Positions 44,816-53,884 of a stretch of DNA of 64,000 nt are shown here, piece after piece (the stretch's first letter is position 1; every line of letters starts with the position of its first letter). Under the pieces are notes generated by a model. It searched no databases. It was not told where the DNA came from and saw nothing but the letters and a program-made list of their open reading frames with translations. Source of the stretch: Saprospiraceae bacterium (GTDB lineage Bacteria; Bacteroidota; Bacteroidia; Chitinophagales; Saprospiraceae); contig JAHDFB010000002.1 in assembly GCA_020628475.1 (NCBI GenBank), positions 1 through 64,000 on the forward strand, in the 5' to 3' direction. A program made the position numbers and the translations under genes.

Positions 44816-45577
44816 ATGGATCTCCCGATAGAATGTCAAAGACTCAGAATCGTTCGCGAAAGCTTAAACGAAACGCAAAGCTCGTTTGCGAAAAAACTAA
44901 ACATTGGTAATAGTACGACTGATTTTGAGCGCGGTAGAACCAAACTTAGCGGTATACTTGTCCTCAAACTGCTCAGCGAGTACCATATAAACCCCTTATG
45001 GTTATACGGTCAAAGCGAGCAAAAACACCTCAATCCAAATGCCCTCGAATTGCACCCAAAAGTCGTCACGATCAATGATACCGGCTACGAAAACATCCTC
45101 ATGGTCAATGAGAAAGCAGCTGCAGGATACAGCGGCAACCTAAGTAACCCAGCTTATTATAAAGAACTCCCAGCCTTCTCCTTTCCCCTAGCGGAATATC
45201 GCAATGCCACCTTCCGAGGATTTCAAGTCGAAGGATTCAGTATGACACCGATCATACAACCTAGCGAATGGATTATCACCAAAGCCATTGCGAACATCGA
45301 ACAAATCAAGGATGGTAACATCTATGTTATCGTGGAAAATGAAGGTATCCGGATCAAAAAAGTCATCAATAATAGTTCCAATCAAACACTCAGTTTGATA
45401 TCCATCAATCCCGAATACGCCCCAGATGTTATTCCCTATGCACAGGTGCAGGAAATCTGGGAATATCACAGTAAACTCACCAAAGAAATCGCCCATCAAT
45501 CCCCGAATAAGAAGCTAGAAGAAATGCATGCCGATATTAAGACCCTGCAAGAAGAGGTCGCCAAACTCAAGCAATAA
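44816..45577 (+). CDS. XRE-family regulator with S24 (LexA/UmuD-like) peptidase domain
   Basis: 253 aa. N-terminal helix-turn-helix (about 7-65, LNETQSSFAKKLNIGNSTTDF), a linker with a candidate self-cleavage dipeptide A103-G104 (EKAAAGYSG), and an S24 domain with nucleophile S142 (VEGFSMTPI) and general-base Lys K181 (IRIKKV). The C-terminal about 30 residues are a coiled coil (LEEMHADIKTLQEEVAKLKQ). The arrangement predicts a LexA-like repressor that cleaves itself after DNA damage. Bacteroidota generally lack a canonical LexA regulon as far as I know, so such proteins may replace it. Divergent from dinB; convergent with msrA with a 7-bp gap. Confidence 0.9.
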   Translation: MDLPIECQRLRIVRESLNETQSSFAKKLNIGNSTTDFERGRTKLSGILVLKLLSEYHINPLWLYGQSEQKHLNPNALELHPKVVTINDTGYENILMVNEKAAAGYSGNLSNPAYYKELPAFSFPLAEYRNATFRGFQVEGFSMTPIIQPSEWIITKAIANIEQIKDGNIYVIVENEGIRIKKVINNSSNQTLSLISINPEYAPDVIPYAQVQEIWEYHSKLTKEIAHQSPNKKLEEMHADIKTLQEEVAKLKQ

Positions 45578-45584
45578 AAAAGCA

Positions 45585-46088
45585 CTACAAAGGAATCTGG
45601 CCCAACTTTTTCAAATCAACTTTTGTACTAAATCGATCCAATAATAATCGGAGTTTCGGATGAATATACGACTGACAAAAAGCCGCTTCCGGTCGCCTAT
45701 ACAGATAATTTAACCACTCCTCTTTGTTCTCCTTAAAATCATTAAACATCAAGACCTCGGTAATGATTTTCTTATCAAAATCAGTCTGCAAGGCACGAAG
45801 AATCTCCACACTTTCCATACACTGTTCCTCTGAGAAAACATACACCGCCGAACGATACTTCTCCCGAAAAGCATGCTCAGACGTACTCGCATGGGTATAT
45901 ACATGAATCTCTATCAAATCCTTCAAACTGATTTCAAGCGGATCAAAAGACACCAAAACCGCTTCCGAAAAAGTCTCTTGCTTTCCAAAAGAAGCAATCC
46001 AACCCTGCCGCACCGCATTAATACCGCGCAACGACTGAAATACGCCTTCCGTACACCAATGACAACCACCTCCCAAACCTACTTTCAT
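45585..46088 (-). CDS. msrA: Peptide-methionine (S)-S-oxide reductase, divergent
   Basis: A 167-aa cytoplasmic enzyme that reduces methionine-S-sulfoxide. The active-site motif is GGCHWCTEGVF (usually GGCFWC, so the Phe is replaced by His), nucleophile C10, and the C-terminal motif FCQSYIHPKL is present. Length is near the family norm for the single-domain form. No leader peptide. It is likely a paralog with altered substrate preference; the F-to-H change in the catalytic motif is notable. Confidence 0.85.
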   Translation of the reverse strand: MKVGLGGGCHWCTEGVFQSLRGINAVRQGWIASFGKQETFSEAVLVSFDPLEISLKDLIEIHVYTHASTSEHAFREKYRSAVYVFSEEQCMESVEILRALQTDFDKKIITEVLMFNDFKENKEEWLNYLYRRPEAAFCQSYIHPKLRLLLDRFSTKVDLKKLGQIPL

Positions 46089-46143
46089 ACACGATAAATT
46101 TACCCTACTGTAAAGCTATTATTATTCTCCATATGGTTTAAAA

Positions 46144-46250
46144 GGGGGATTGCCAAGCTCCTATCGTCGCTTGCCACCGAGCTATGCAGGGGTTCGCCGA
46201 GCTCCGTGCTACGCACCAGTACTTCGTACTGCCCTTTCTATCTCTATCCC
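46144..46250. repeat. Structured intergenic element, copy C (diverged)
   Basis: A GC-rich patch of about 107 bp starting GGGGGATTGCC and ending TTTCTATCTCTATCCC, with a perfect CAGTAC-TTC-GTACTG hairpin near 46217-46231 and direct repeats of CCGAGCT. It resembles copies A, B, D and E at the level of plan more than sequence; orientation is uncertain. The surrounding 298-bp gap holds nothing else I can support. Confidence 0.35.
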
Positions 46251-46386
46251 AAAAGAAACCACACGTTTATCCACGATTCAAAAACCTAGGTATATAAGAA
46301 CTCGATTAAAATAAACACTCCGATTATAAAAAAGATCTTATTCTTTATATCTTAACACCGAAATAAAAACTCAAACGAAAATATCC

Positions 46387-46797
46387 ATGAAATTTAATGC
46401 TCAAAACTTACATCTTGCCAATGATTATATAATCAATAAGATCGTAGAAAACCCCCAAAATGTAAACGAAGAACTATTCACAACGGCCAAAGCCATTTAT
46501 GACGATAGAGCACTCCATTCTTACAGAAAACAAGCGTTTATATCTAAATATCCCGCTTTAAAAGACCAAGTCAAAGATGCATTGAAGCGTGGCGAATCTA
46601 TCGAAAGTCAAATCAAATTTATGGTCGACCATGGCATGCAGGAATCATTTGCAGAAAATTTAGTTGTAGAATTAGATTTCAGTGTTGAACAGGAATCACA
46701 AGAGGCCGTCAGTAATAATCGAAATATGCTTTGGGGAATCCTTGCTATCATACTGTTTGTAGCAAAATGTTCCGCAATAGCTCTTTCGCAACGATAG
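46387..46797 (+). CDS. Hypothetical protein with C-terminal membrane anchor
   Basis: 136 aa. Residues 1-110 are mostly helical and hydrophilic (ANDYIINKIVENPQNVNEELF, LKDQVKDALKRGES), and residues 114-131 form one transmembrane segment (MLWGILAIILFVAKCSAIAL), giving a tail-anchored topology with the bulk in the cytoplasm. Family not recognised. Stands alone, convergent with the next gene. Confidence 0.65.
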   Translation: MKFNAQNLHLANDYIINKIVENPQNVNEELFTTAKAIYDDRALHSYRKQAFISKYPALKDQVKDALKRGESIESQIKFMVDHGMQESFAENLVVELDFSVEQESQEAVSNNRNMLWGILAIILFVAKCSAIALSQR

Positions 46798-46831
46798 AAA
46801 GTTAATGCAGGTACCGGTGTCACTATGCATT

Positions 46832-47443
46832 TTACGTTTCCATCATTTTATTAATCTTTGGTTGTACGATCCAAATACCCACTGGATAAAACCAAATCAT
46901 AAAAAACTCGCCTGCGAAGTCTCCGAAGTGAACTTCTCGTTGCAACTCTACCGTTTTAAATACCTTCGCTACAAAATACAGAGAATGGAAAATACAAAAC
47001 ATGGAAAAAAGGTGTAAAAGAAAAATTACTCCAAAAAGTCCTCCAATCCACTCAATAAATGGTTCAAAAATCGATTCCGGATTTGAACTGGATAATACAT
47101 GAAACATCCCACTAAAGAAGCTAATAAATAGAATCAAATATACTAGTGGAATAAAAAAGAATAGCTTAAACCGTTTCACATTCATTTTTACATGGTCAGG
47201 AAGCTTTTTCTGCAATCCAATCGCTATAGACCATAACCAAGCAAAAAGGATACCCATCGATAAAATCATAATCAGTGGAATGAATTTCCAATACTGAATC
47301 ATCATGGCTATATCCTCAGGACCTGATGAAACCACAAAGTTGGACATCATCATTCCCATCATTATACATTGAAAAATCATGGGTATTGCAAAGTTCAAAA
47401 GAAAAATTTGCCAATGTTTTGCCTTTAAAAATATGTTTATCAT
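46832..47443 (-). CDS. Hypothetical four-helix membrane protein
   Basis: 203 aa with hydrophobic helices at about 12-33, 51-75, 92-113 and 125-157, and a C-terminal motif GEFFMIWFYPVGIWIVQPKINKM. That ending (PVGIWxxQPxIN) is familiar from uncharacterised Bacteroidota membrane proteins, but I know of no function. Convergent with the preceding gene; upstream 197 bp have no other feature. Confidence 0.7.
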   Translation of the reverse strand: MINIFLKAKHWQIFLLNFAIPMIFQCIMMGMMMSNFVVSSGPEDIAMMIQYWKFIPLIMILSMGILFAWLWSIAIGLQKKLPDHVKMNVKRFKLFFFIPLVYLILFISFFSGMFHVLSSSNPESIFEPFIEWIGGLFGVIFLLHLFSMFCIFHSLYFVAKVFKTVELQREVHFGDFAGEFFMIWFYPVGIWIVQPKINKMMET

Positions 47444-47640
47444 AGCCGTATTTACTTCAGTTGAATGAATCGATCCTTCTTGTCATTGTTTTATTGTTCG
47501 CTCCTATTGTCCCCCTTTTTCCATACCATGCGGGTATGTAAAGTAAAGAGTATTATATTTTGAGATAAAACAATTTGAATTAAATTTAACAAGTAAAACA
47601 CGGTGCATCGATAAAAACGGAACTTATTCTATCAAATAAT

Positions 47641-48216
47641 ATGAAAAATCAAATCTGGTATACGGCTCTAGAATGCTTTGATGCGGATAGTCCCTACGAG
47701 TTTAGCTGGGAAAAGTATAAAGCTTGGTCCAAATTGACCCATTTATCCGAGTTGGTATCTCTGGATGGATTGCTCCATGATTTAATATTTGAACCAGATT
47801 ACAATTCAATGGAAGATTGGGAATTTATCATTACTGAAGGTGAATGGATCACTCCATTTTTCAATTCTTTGGAGTATGTACTTGAAAAAACAAAAGACAT
47901 CCCCTATTTCAATTTATTAGCCGTTCGAAAAAGTCCGAATAAAACGAAACTGGGCATTTCTGATGTCTTCGAATTTGTCGGATACGACCTCATTGAAAAA
48001 GACGGAAATATCAGTGCCTTAACAAATTGCGGTGGATTTGACGAATCTTTTTTACCGAGTGATCTGAACGAATTTGGATTAATTTCAGATTGGACATTGG
48101 CCAAAAAAATTCAAGCAGATTTAATCGAGCATAACCCCGAGGAGCATCACGCTGATTGCTATTTGTATGAAGTGTGGAGACATCAATCGATCGGAAGAAA
48201 AAATAAACCCCTCTAG
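47641..48216 (+). CDS. Hypothetical acidic cytoplasmic protein
   Basis: 191 aa without signal or membrane segments. Acidic and aromatic (FDADSPYEFSWEKYKAWSK, EDWEFIITEGEWITPFF) with a Cys/His-bearing tail (EEHHADCYLYEVWRHQS). Its composition resembles immunity proteins of contact-dependent toxins, yet no toxin gene is seen here. Family not recognised. Convergent with the next gene, 15 bp apart. Confidence 0.6.
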   Translation: MKNQIWYTALECFDADSPYEFSWEKYKAWSKLTHLSELVSLDGLLHDLIFEPDYNSMEDWEFIITEGEWITPFFNSLEYVLEKTKDIPYFNLLAVRKSPNKTKLGISDVFEFVGYDLIEKDGNISALTNCGGFDESFLPSDLNEFGLISDWTLAKKIQADLIEHNPEEHHADCYLYEVWRHQSIGRKNKPL

Positions 48217-48231
48217 TGTCCAAACGATTTA

Positions 48232-48765
48232 TCACTCAAAGGATCGTCGTTTTAGATCCTTTCGCTTCAGAATACTAGGAGCTAAGCGAACATATTCTTT
48301 TTCTTGAAGATCATAGCCTAATCCACGGTAAGCATGGTCATATGGGCAGGCTGGAAAGTCAGGAAAACCCTCCCTCCACTCATAGCGTTCGACATCAAAT
48401 GTATCGGCTAAAATCTTGCGCATACCGTACTGTCTTCGAATGGTAAACGCCTCATCCATCGATGACAAGCTTTGTACGGTTACATTCACCAGTTCTGCAT
48501 AATCTCCTCCTCTCAATCGATCCCATATATCAAAATCCACATCCATCACAGCTTTGAGCTTTGCTGCTGGTGCTGCAATGGCTAAAAGATATCGACCTTC
48601 ATCTTCTATATGATATATAGCATCTACAAACAGTGTCGAATCTGGACCAAAGCATATCGGTTTTTCAGGGATACATAACTGTCCTTCTCGAAGTATCAAT
48701 CGATCTTGATACCCTCTTTCCAGTAATTTGTTTTTGATATTTTCGATCAGAGATTTATCTGACAT
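48232..48765 (-). CDS. Conserved-looking hypothetical protein
   Basis: 177 aa, cytoplasmic. N-terminal helix (MSDKSLIENIKNKLLERGYQ), a central beta-rich part (ICFGPDSTLFVDAIYHIEDEGRYLLAIAA) and a Trp/Pro-rich segment (YEWREGFPDFPACPYDH). No catalytic motif is recognised. It reads as a real gene by codon pattern and by the clean ATG at 48763-48765. Confidence 0.6.
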   Translation of the reverse strand: MSDKSLIENIKNKLLERGYQDRLILREGQLCIPEKPICFGPDSTLFVDAIYHIEDEGRYLLAIAAPAAKLKAVMDVDFDIWDRLRGGDYAELVNVTVQSLSSMDEAFTIRRQYGMRKILADTFDVERYEWREGFPDFPACPYDHAYRGLGYDLQEKEYVRLAPSILKRKDLKRRSFE

Positions 48766-48792
48766 ATTAAAATACTCTTAGCATCATCTATA

Positions 48793-48892
48793 CATTCCTA
48801 TGCGCTAGGAACTCGGAAGGCTTGTCGCGCCGACAGGCGTGATGAGCGTGAGCGAAACCTGTAGAACTCCGCCCCTGAAAGGGGAGCGCCCT
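48793..48892 (-). repeat. Structured intergenic element, copy D
   Basis: Read on the minus strand it begins AGGGCGCTCCCCTTTCAGGGG right after the ccmF stop and ends CTTCCGAGTTCCTAGCGCA. The closing segment closely resembles copy A (CCTCCAGGTTCCTATCGCA). Hairpin CCCCT-GAA-AGGGG (48873-48885) plus GTCGCGC/GCGCGAC-like pairing. It probably forms the 3' end of the ccmF transcript. Confidence 0.5.
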
Positions 48893-48896
48893 AATC

Positions 48897-51704
48897 CTAA
48901 GAAACGACCGTACGCTTCTTGATCAATCGCGTAAACATTCCTATGCCCAAGCCCAACATCATCAATATACAACCGATCCACACCAAATTAATACCCGGAA
49001 ATTCGAGCACCTCTATCGCAATCAAATCCTGTCGAGGCACATTATTCGCAATCTCAAGACTGACCATCTTTTTGACCAATTCATCCTTAGAAATACTCAC
49101 TGTCGCCGTACCATTGGATGGATCGATATAATCGACCTTGATATAAAATCCATCTTCCCACCAAACGTCTCGAATCGGAATAATCTGCTTATCCCGAACA
49201 ATGAATGTCGGCTGTAATGTCTTCGCTTTTCCTTCCTGATTCGTTATTAAGAACTTTCCATTAATGGACACGTCGCCCTCCTTTAAAAACGGATCTTTCT
49301 CCTCCTTATCCGGTTTTTCGAATCCGATGAATTTGATACTATAGTCCTTCCAACTAGAGGACTCGCCCATCTTGAGCGGAATACTCTCATATTTCAACAT
49401 CGACTCCGGCTTGATTAAATTATCAAAGGTCTGTTCGTTGATTCGGTAGCGACTATTGAAATCATCAATCTGTCCGTGATACTTATACACCACCGTGCTC
49501 CGAAGAATCGTCGCTGGATTCGCTTCGTAGGTTTTACCCAAACTATCCCGAATTTCAATTGAAATTTGTAACGGTACGTCGCCTACTTCCGGCTTGTAAT
49601 CCGGATGATCTGCCTGTAAGGAGAGGTCATTGACTTTAATATAATAGCCATCGTATTCTTGTTCGACACCCAATGGCACTTCCACCAAGGTATAGTTCAA
49701 GGTATCTTCCATTTCCTTGGCGAATTTCACATCCTGCTGCGCATTTGGAAGAGAAGCAACACTGGTAAATATATCCTTATGCAGATAATGTTTCGTATCT
49801 GGGTTGGTCGCTGCGACCTTACTCAAATCATTCGAATACAATACATTGGGCCGTACAACGAATTCCTCGATGATGTTCTCCTGCTCATCTACCTGCTTGA
49901 AAGAAATATCGAAATAACGGTTTTGTCCGATGATGGTATCTCGCATATATTCAACCCAATAATCATTCATGAACATCGGTTTGTTTTTGAGTAGGGGAAT
50001 ATTGGATTTCAACTTATCCTCTTCCACCAGTCCGGTAAACATGAACGAATTATTCGAAATATTTCGTTTATTGATTCCGCTGGCCAACACCCCGATCACC
50101 AATAATCCGAATCCACAGTGTGCAATCGCACTCGCGAATAACTTACTATTACCCTTGGCTAATACAAATAGGTATTCCAAATTAGCCACGATGGTAAACA
50201 ACCCACTGAACAGCAACAAATGCCATTTGAAGTCCGTAAACTGCAACCAAAGATTCAGTAAAATATGAGCGACCAAAGCCACCCCAAAACTGATTCCAAT
50301 ATGAACCAATGCTTTCTTAACGACGCGTTCTGGTTTCTTCTCATTGTATCGGAAAAAGACGGTAACTGCACTGAGTAAGCCGACTAATATTCCAATCCAT
50401 AGCTGATATTTATTATAATGCTCGATCGGGTCATTCAGTACGATACTGACAAAATCCGGATTGAATAATTGGACCGCTTTATTGTATAAAGGAATCGAGG
50501 TGGACACCGTGATCATAATAGCCGAAAACAGGAGGACCAATGATCCAATAAACATCCAAAACTCCTTGCTATAAATGGATTCTTCTTGCTTTGGTTTGTC
50601 GATAGACTTTGATCTCGAAAAGTAATAATAAAAAGAAAGAAGCGTGAAAAATCCAATAAACACGGCCAATTGATTACCCAATCCCATCTCCGTGAACGCG
50701 TGTATGGAGGTATCTCCTAATACTCCGGAGCGTGTCAATGTGGTCGAATAAAGCACCAATAAGAAGGATATAATATACAACCAATAGGTACTTCTTACGG
50801 AGTACTTTGTATTTCTTGCAATCAAATTGGTGTGTACACCAGCCACGATGGTAATCCAAGGAACCAATGAGGTGTTTTCTACCGGATCCCATGCCCAATA
50901 TCCACCAAATGTCAATGCTTCATAAGCCCATGCCGCACCCATTAAAATTCCGATACCGAAAATGGATCCTGAAAATAATCCCCAAGTTAAGGCTGGTTTT
51001 AACCAAGCTCTATGTTCTCGTTGCATGAGTCCTGCTAGTGCATAGCAAAACGGAATACTTACAGAGGCAAAGCCCAGAAATAGAATGGGCGGATGAATGG
51101 TCATCCAGTAGTTTTGAAGTAATGGGTTCAGTCCGCTTCCCTTTAATAAACCAACATATTCCGCATTGGAAAATATGGGAATGTCCATCGTATCTCGTAA
51201 TAAGGTCAAGGGGTTGCTCCCTAATTTGTACATCCAATCTCCGAATTCGAAATAAATCCCTTGGATCATACTAAGTATGAAAAATTGGATTAGCGACAAG
51301 AAAAACAATACGGGTGCTACCCATCTGGAATTCTTTAGCATGATCACCCATCCGAGGATGATGTGCCAAAACAGCCAGAGCATGAAACTTCCTTCTTGGC
51401 CCTCCCAAAATGCAGAAAAAATATACTTGAATGGCAGATCATCATTGACGTGCGCTTGTACGTAGCTATATTCATAGCGCTTGACAATCATCACATAGAA
51501 AATCAATGCAATGACGGACAACATAGTTATTCCGTGAATACTAAAGGCTGCATTACCTAGACGTTTCCATTGACGATCTTTTTTCTGCGCCGATCGAAAA
51601 TAAGAGTAGGCTGCCAGACCTGTAGTAATAAAACTTACCAGTAATAGAAGCTGTCCAACATGTTTTGGCCACAATAATTCACCAATGTATTCTATATCTA
51701 CCAT
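48897..51704 (-). CDS. ccmF: CcmF-like cytochrome c haem lyase
   Basis: A 935-aa polytopic membrane protein for attachment of haem to apocytochrome c. It has about 15 transmembrane helices, the haem-handling motif FGGYWAWDPVENTSLVPW near 270, the HPPILFLGFASVS segment near 205 and TRSGVLGDTSIHAF near 325. Residues about 570-890 form a large soluble beta-rich domain before a final helix (LVWIGCILMMLGLGIGM), longer than the CcmF of proteobacteria (about 650 aa). This fits the Bacteroidota form. The name CcsA is used for similar proteins, so the label should be read as family level. Confidence 0.88.
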   Translation of the reverse strand: MVDIEYIGELLWPKHVGQLLLLVSFITTGLAAYSYFRSAQKKDRQWKRLGNAAFSIHGITMLSVIALIFYVMIVKRYEYSYVQAHVNDDLPFKYIFSAFWEGQEGSFMLWLFWHIILGWVIMLKNSRWVAPVLFFLSLIQFFILSMIQGIYFEFGDWMYKLGSNPLTLLRDTMDIPIFSNAEYVGLLKGSGLNPLLQNYWMTIHPPILFLGFASVSIPFCYALAGLMQREHRAWLKPALTWGLFSGSIFGIGILMGAAWAYEALTFGGYWAWDPVENTSLVPWITIVAGVHTNLIARNTKYSVRSTYWLYIISFLLVLYSTTLTRSGVLGDTSIHAFTEMGLGNQLAVFIGFFTLLSFYYYFSRSKSIDKPKQEESIYSKEFWMFIGSLVLLFSAIMITVSTSIPLYNKAVQLFNPDFVSIVLNDPIEHYNKYQLWIGILVGLLSAVTVFFRYNEKKPERVVKKALVHIGISFGVALVAHILLNLWLQFTDFKWHLLLFSGLFTIVANLEYLFVLAKGNSKLFASAIAHCGFGLLVIGVLASGINKRNISNNSFMFTGLVEEDKLKSNIPLLKNKPMFMNDYWVEYMRDTIIGQNRYFDISFKQVDEQENIIEEFVVRPNVLYSNDLSKVAATNPDTKHYLHKDIFTSVASLPNAQQDVKFAKEMEDTLNYTLVEVPLGVEQEYDGYYIKVNDLSLQADHPDYKPEVGDVPLQISIEIRDSLGKTYEANPATILRSTVVYKYHGQIDDFNSRYRINEQTFDNLIKPESMLKYESIPLKMGESSSWKDYSIKFIGFEKPDKEEKDPFLKEGDVSINGKFLITNQEGKAKTLQPTFIVRDKQIIPIRDVWWEDGFYIKVDYIDPSNGTATVSISKDELVKKMVSLEIANNVPRQDLIAIEVLEFPGINLVWIGCILMMLGLGIGMFTRLIKKRTVVS

Positions 51705-52014
51705 ACACTTTTATTTAGACAACTAGGGCTGCCGAATGGACTGCAAAATTAGTTATTCGATGAGATTATGCTCCCTTTTTATCTACTAATTAGAATAAAT
51801 ATAAATAAATAAGCTCGAACTGTCTGTACCTGTATGACGGATGGATATATGGAGGCAGAATCGAGTTCAAAATTTGGCTTCATCTTTTTGAATGGATAAA
51901 AAATATCTTTATATTCATAGTGGAATAGAAAATATTATCTGACAACAGGTCATGTATTTATTCACGTACCAAAGTCCCACTACCGTCCCTATTTCACGCA
52001 CTAAAACAAGCAAT
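51705..52014. other. Intergenic region, ccmF to 52015
   Basis: About 310 bp of AT-rich DNA with no coding potential or strong hairpin seen. It probably holds the divergent promoters of ccmF and the following exported protein; no complete -33/-7 pair stands out. Confidence 0.4.
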
Positions 52015-52686
52015 ATGAAATCTGTCATACTGATGTACTGCTTTATTTTATTCCTCATCAGTCCTGCTATCTCTCAAGATATTTTAATTAAAAATGATAA
52101 GTCGAAATTAGAAGTCAAAGTAGAACAAATCAAACAAGATGAAATTACCTATCGAAAATACAGCAATCTCAATGGCCCGCTGTATATCATGCCTAAAAGT
52201 GAGATTTTCTTAATCATCTATGAAAATGGTGAACAAGAGCATTTTGGAGATTACGCTGGATCGACATCCAACGAAAAGGAGGAAAATGTTGAAAAAGAAG
52301 CGGAATTATTACACTTTGAAAAACGAGCCTTCAGTAAACGATTGTATTTCACGAAGAAATACGACAATAAAGAAGGAGAATATGAGTATACCAAGATTTC
52401 CAGATCTGAGTTTGCCAGCATCTTAAAAGAAGTCGATCCAGAAAATTATCACGACTTCAAACGTACAAGTGGCTTCTATCTTTTTGGAAATGCTGTAGGA
52501 ACAATCGGAGCCTTGATCTCTATCCCAATGATGTTAGCTGGTGTATCTATTGATGATTCGACGCTCACTTGGTCTGGAGTCATTATATCTATTATATCTT
52601 CCTTATTTGGTCGTGCCTTTACCTGGCCCTCTATTCGTAAAACGGTACGTATCGTGGAGCGTCATAATACTACTTTGTTGAATTGA
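52015..52686 (+). CDS. Hypothetical exported membrane protein
   Basis: 223 aa from ATG 52015; an in-frame upstream start exists but adds a non-signal sequence, while this start gives a classical signal peptide (MKSVILMYCFILFLISPAIS/QD). Residues about 24-75 resemble the short repeat DILIKNDKSKLEVKVEQIKQDEITYRKY...LYIMPKSEIFLIIYENGE, a motif common in Bacteroidota envelope proteins. Two hydrophobic segments follow (GTIGALISIPMMLAG; WSGVIISIISSLFG). Function unknown. Confidence 0.72.
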   Translation: MKSVILMYCFILFLISPAISQDILIKNDKSKLEVKVEQIKQDEITYRKYSNLNGPLYIMPKSEIFLIIYENGEQEHFGDYAGSTSNEKEENVEKEAELLHFEKRAFSKRLYFTKKYDNKEGEYEYTKISRSEFASILKEVDPENYHDFKRTSGFYLFGNAVGTIGALISIPMMLAGVSIDDSTLTWSGVIISIISSLFGRAFTWPSIRKTVRIVERHNTTLLN

Positions 52687-52726
52687 GTGGAGAAGTGTCT
52701 TAAAGTGTATTGTGAGAAGAGAAAGA

Positions 52727-52761
52727 AAAAGCCCCGCAAACATGTTGTTTACAGGGCTTTT
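52727..52761. terminator. Bidirectional intrinsic terminator
   Basis: AAAAGCCC (52727-52734) pairs with GGGCTTTT (52754-52761), with further pairing inside (GCAAAC/GTTTAC). It has an A-run on the left and T-run on the right, so it can terminate the exported-protein gene from the left and the tRNA-Gln transcript from the right. Confidence 0.85.
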
Positions 52762-52764
52762 AAG

Positions 52765-52836
52765 TTGACCTACAAGGACTCGAACCTTGAATGCGAGAAC
52801 CAAAAACTCGAGTGTTGCCAATTACACCATAGGTCA
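52765..52836 (-). tRNA. tRNA-Gln (anticodon TTG)
   Basis: On the minus strand TGACCTA (acceptor, 5' end at 52836) pairs with TAGGTCA, with discriminator A at 52765; D arm GTGT...ACAC; anticodon loop TTTTGGT with TTG at positions 34-36; T arm CAAGG-TTCGAGT-CCTTG. 72 nt. CCA is not encoded. Confidence 0.95.
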
Positions 52837-52969
52837 ATCACGATTTTGGATCGCAAAAGTAATACTTTTATTAAAATAGCGAATAATTTTTAACTATTTT
52901 TTTCTCTTTCAAGCATCCAACGAATTAAATCGTCTCCTCCCATTATTGTACTCATACATCAGGAGCTTG

Positions 52970-53821
52970 TTACGACACTTTCTTTTCTTTGAACGACTCT
53001 GTCAAAATATGATATAAAGCATTATGAAACTCCGAAAACTCAGGCAAATCGTTATGCCGTCCACCTTCGATTGGATAAAACTGCGCACGATCCGTATTCT
53101 CTTCATATAACATCTTACCATGTGAAAATGGAATTAATAGATCCTTGGTTCCATGAATAATATGAATGGGACATTGTACGATTTTCAAGAATTGATTGCT
53201 CATAATATTATACCGCAGTATAAATCGAAGCGGCAATAAGAATCCTTGCCTCGATATCAACTTCTTAAAACTGTAATACGGTGAATCTAAAATTAACATT
53301 TTGGGAGAATTCCAACTGGCTATTCTTGCTGCTACCCCACTTCCAAAAGATCTACCCAATACAACAATGTTTTTCTCAGAATACTTTCTTTCCAACCATT
53401 TGTAAATATGTTGTGCATCTTGGAACAGTATCTGTTCGGAGCGTTTCCCTCTACTCTTTCCAAATCCTCTATAATCGACCATGAAAAAATCATATCCCTT
53501 GCCTACAAAGTCTCTCGCAAACTTGCCCCATCCTTTTACACTCCTCGAATTACCCTTTAAATAATATACTACTCCTAGAGAATTGGGAACCTCAAAATAG
53601 ATTCCATTGATCGTACCGCCATCTTCCATATCGAAATGTACTTCTTCAAATGGAAAAGGGTATTTGTATTGAAAATTAGTGGGTAGCTTCTCTGGTCGAA
53701 AAAAGAAAAAGTCCTGTAGGAAATAGAACAAAATACTGATGGCAACATAAATAACTGCCAATAATCCGATCGTATAGACAAGGCTATGTACTGATATTAG
53801 TATAAGTGCGTAAATCAACAT
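52970..53821 (-). CDS. Alpha/beta hydrolase with N-terminal membrane anchor
   Basis: 283 aa. An N-terminal hydrophobic region (about 2-40) anchors it to the membrane; the hydrolase domain follows (about 60-280). Catalytic triad candidates are Ser in GRSFGSG (about 155), Asp in GTKDLLIPF (about 227) and His in GGRHNDLPE (about 257). The oxyanion-side segment VDYRGFGKSRGK and overall plan match BEM46/ABHD13-like serine hydrolases. Substrate unknown. Confidence 0.88.
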   Translation of the reverse strand: MLIYALILISVHSLVYTIGLLAVIYVAISILFYFLQDFFFFRPEKLPTNFQYKYPFPFEEVHFDMEDGGTINGIYFEVPNSLGVVYYLKGNSRSVKGWGKFARDFVGKGYDFFMVDYRGFGKSRGKRSEQILFQDAQHIYKWLERKYSEKNIVVLGRSFGSGVAARIASWNSPKMLILDSPYYSFKKLISRQGFLLPLRFILRYNIMSNQFLKIVQCPIHIIHGTKDLLIPFSHGKMLYEENTDRAQFYPIEGGRHNDLPEFSEFHNALYHILTESFKEKKVS

Positions 53822-53884
53822 TGAACCGAAGATATAAAATCTTTTAATGTCCTAGAAGTCTATCGCCCGAAAGATCCATTCATT

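Noticed and set aside
52687..52893. A 68-codon plus-strand frame after the 52015 gene
   Set aside because: It runs across the terminator and the whole tRNA-Gln gene, so it is a chance frame.
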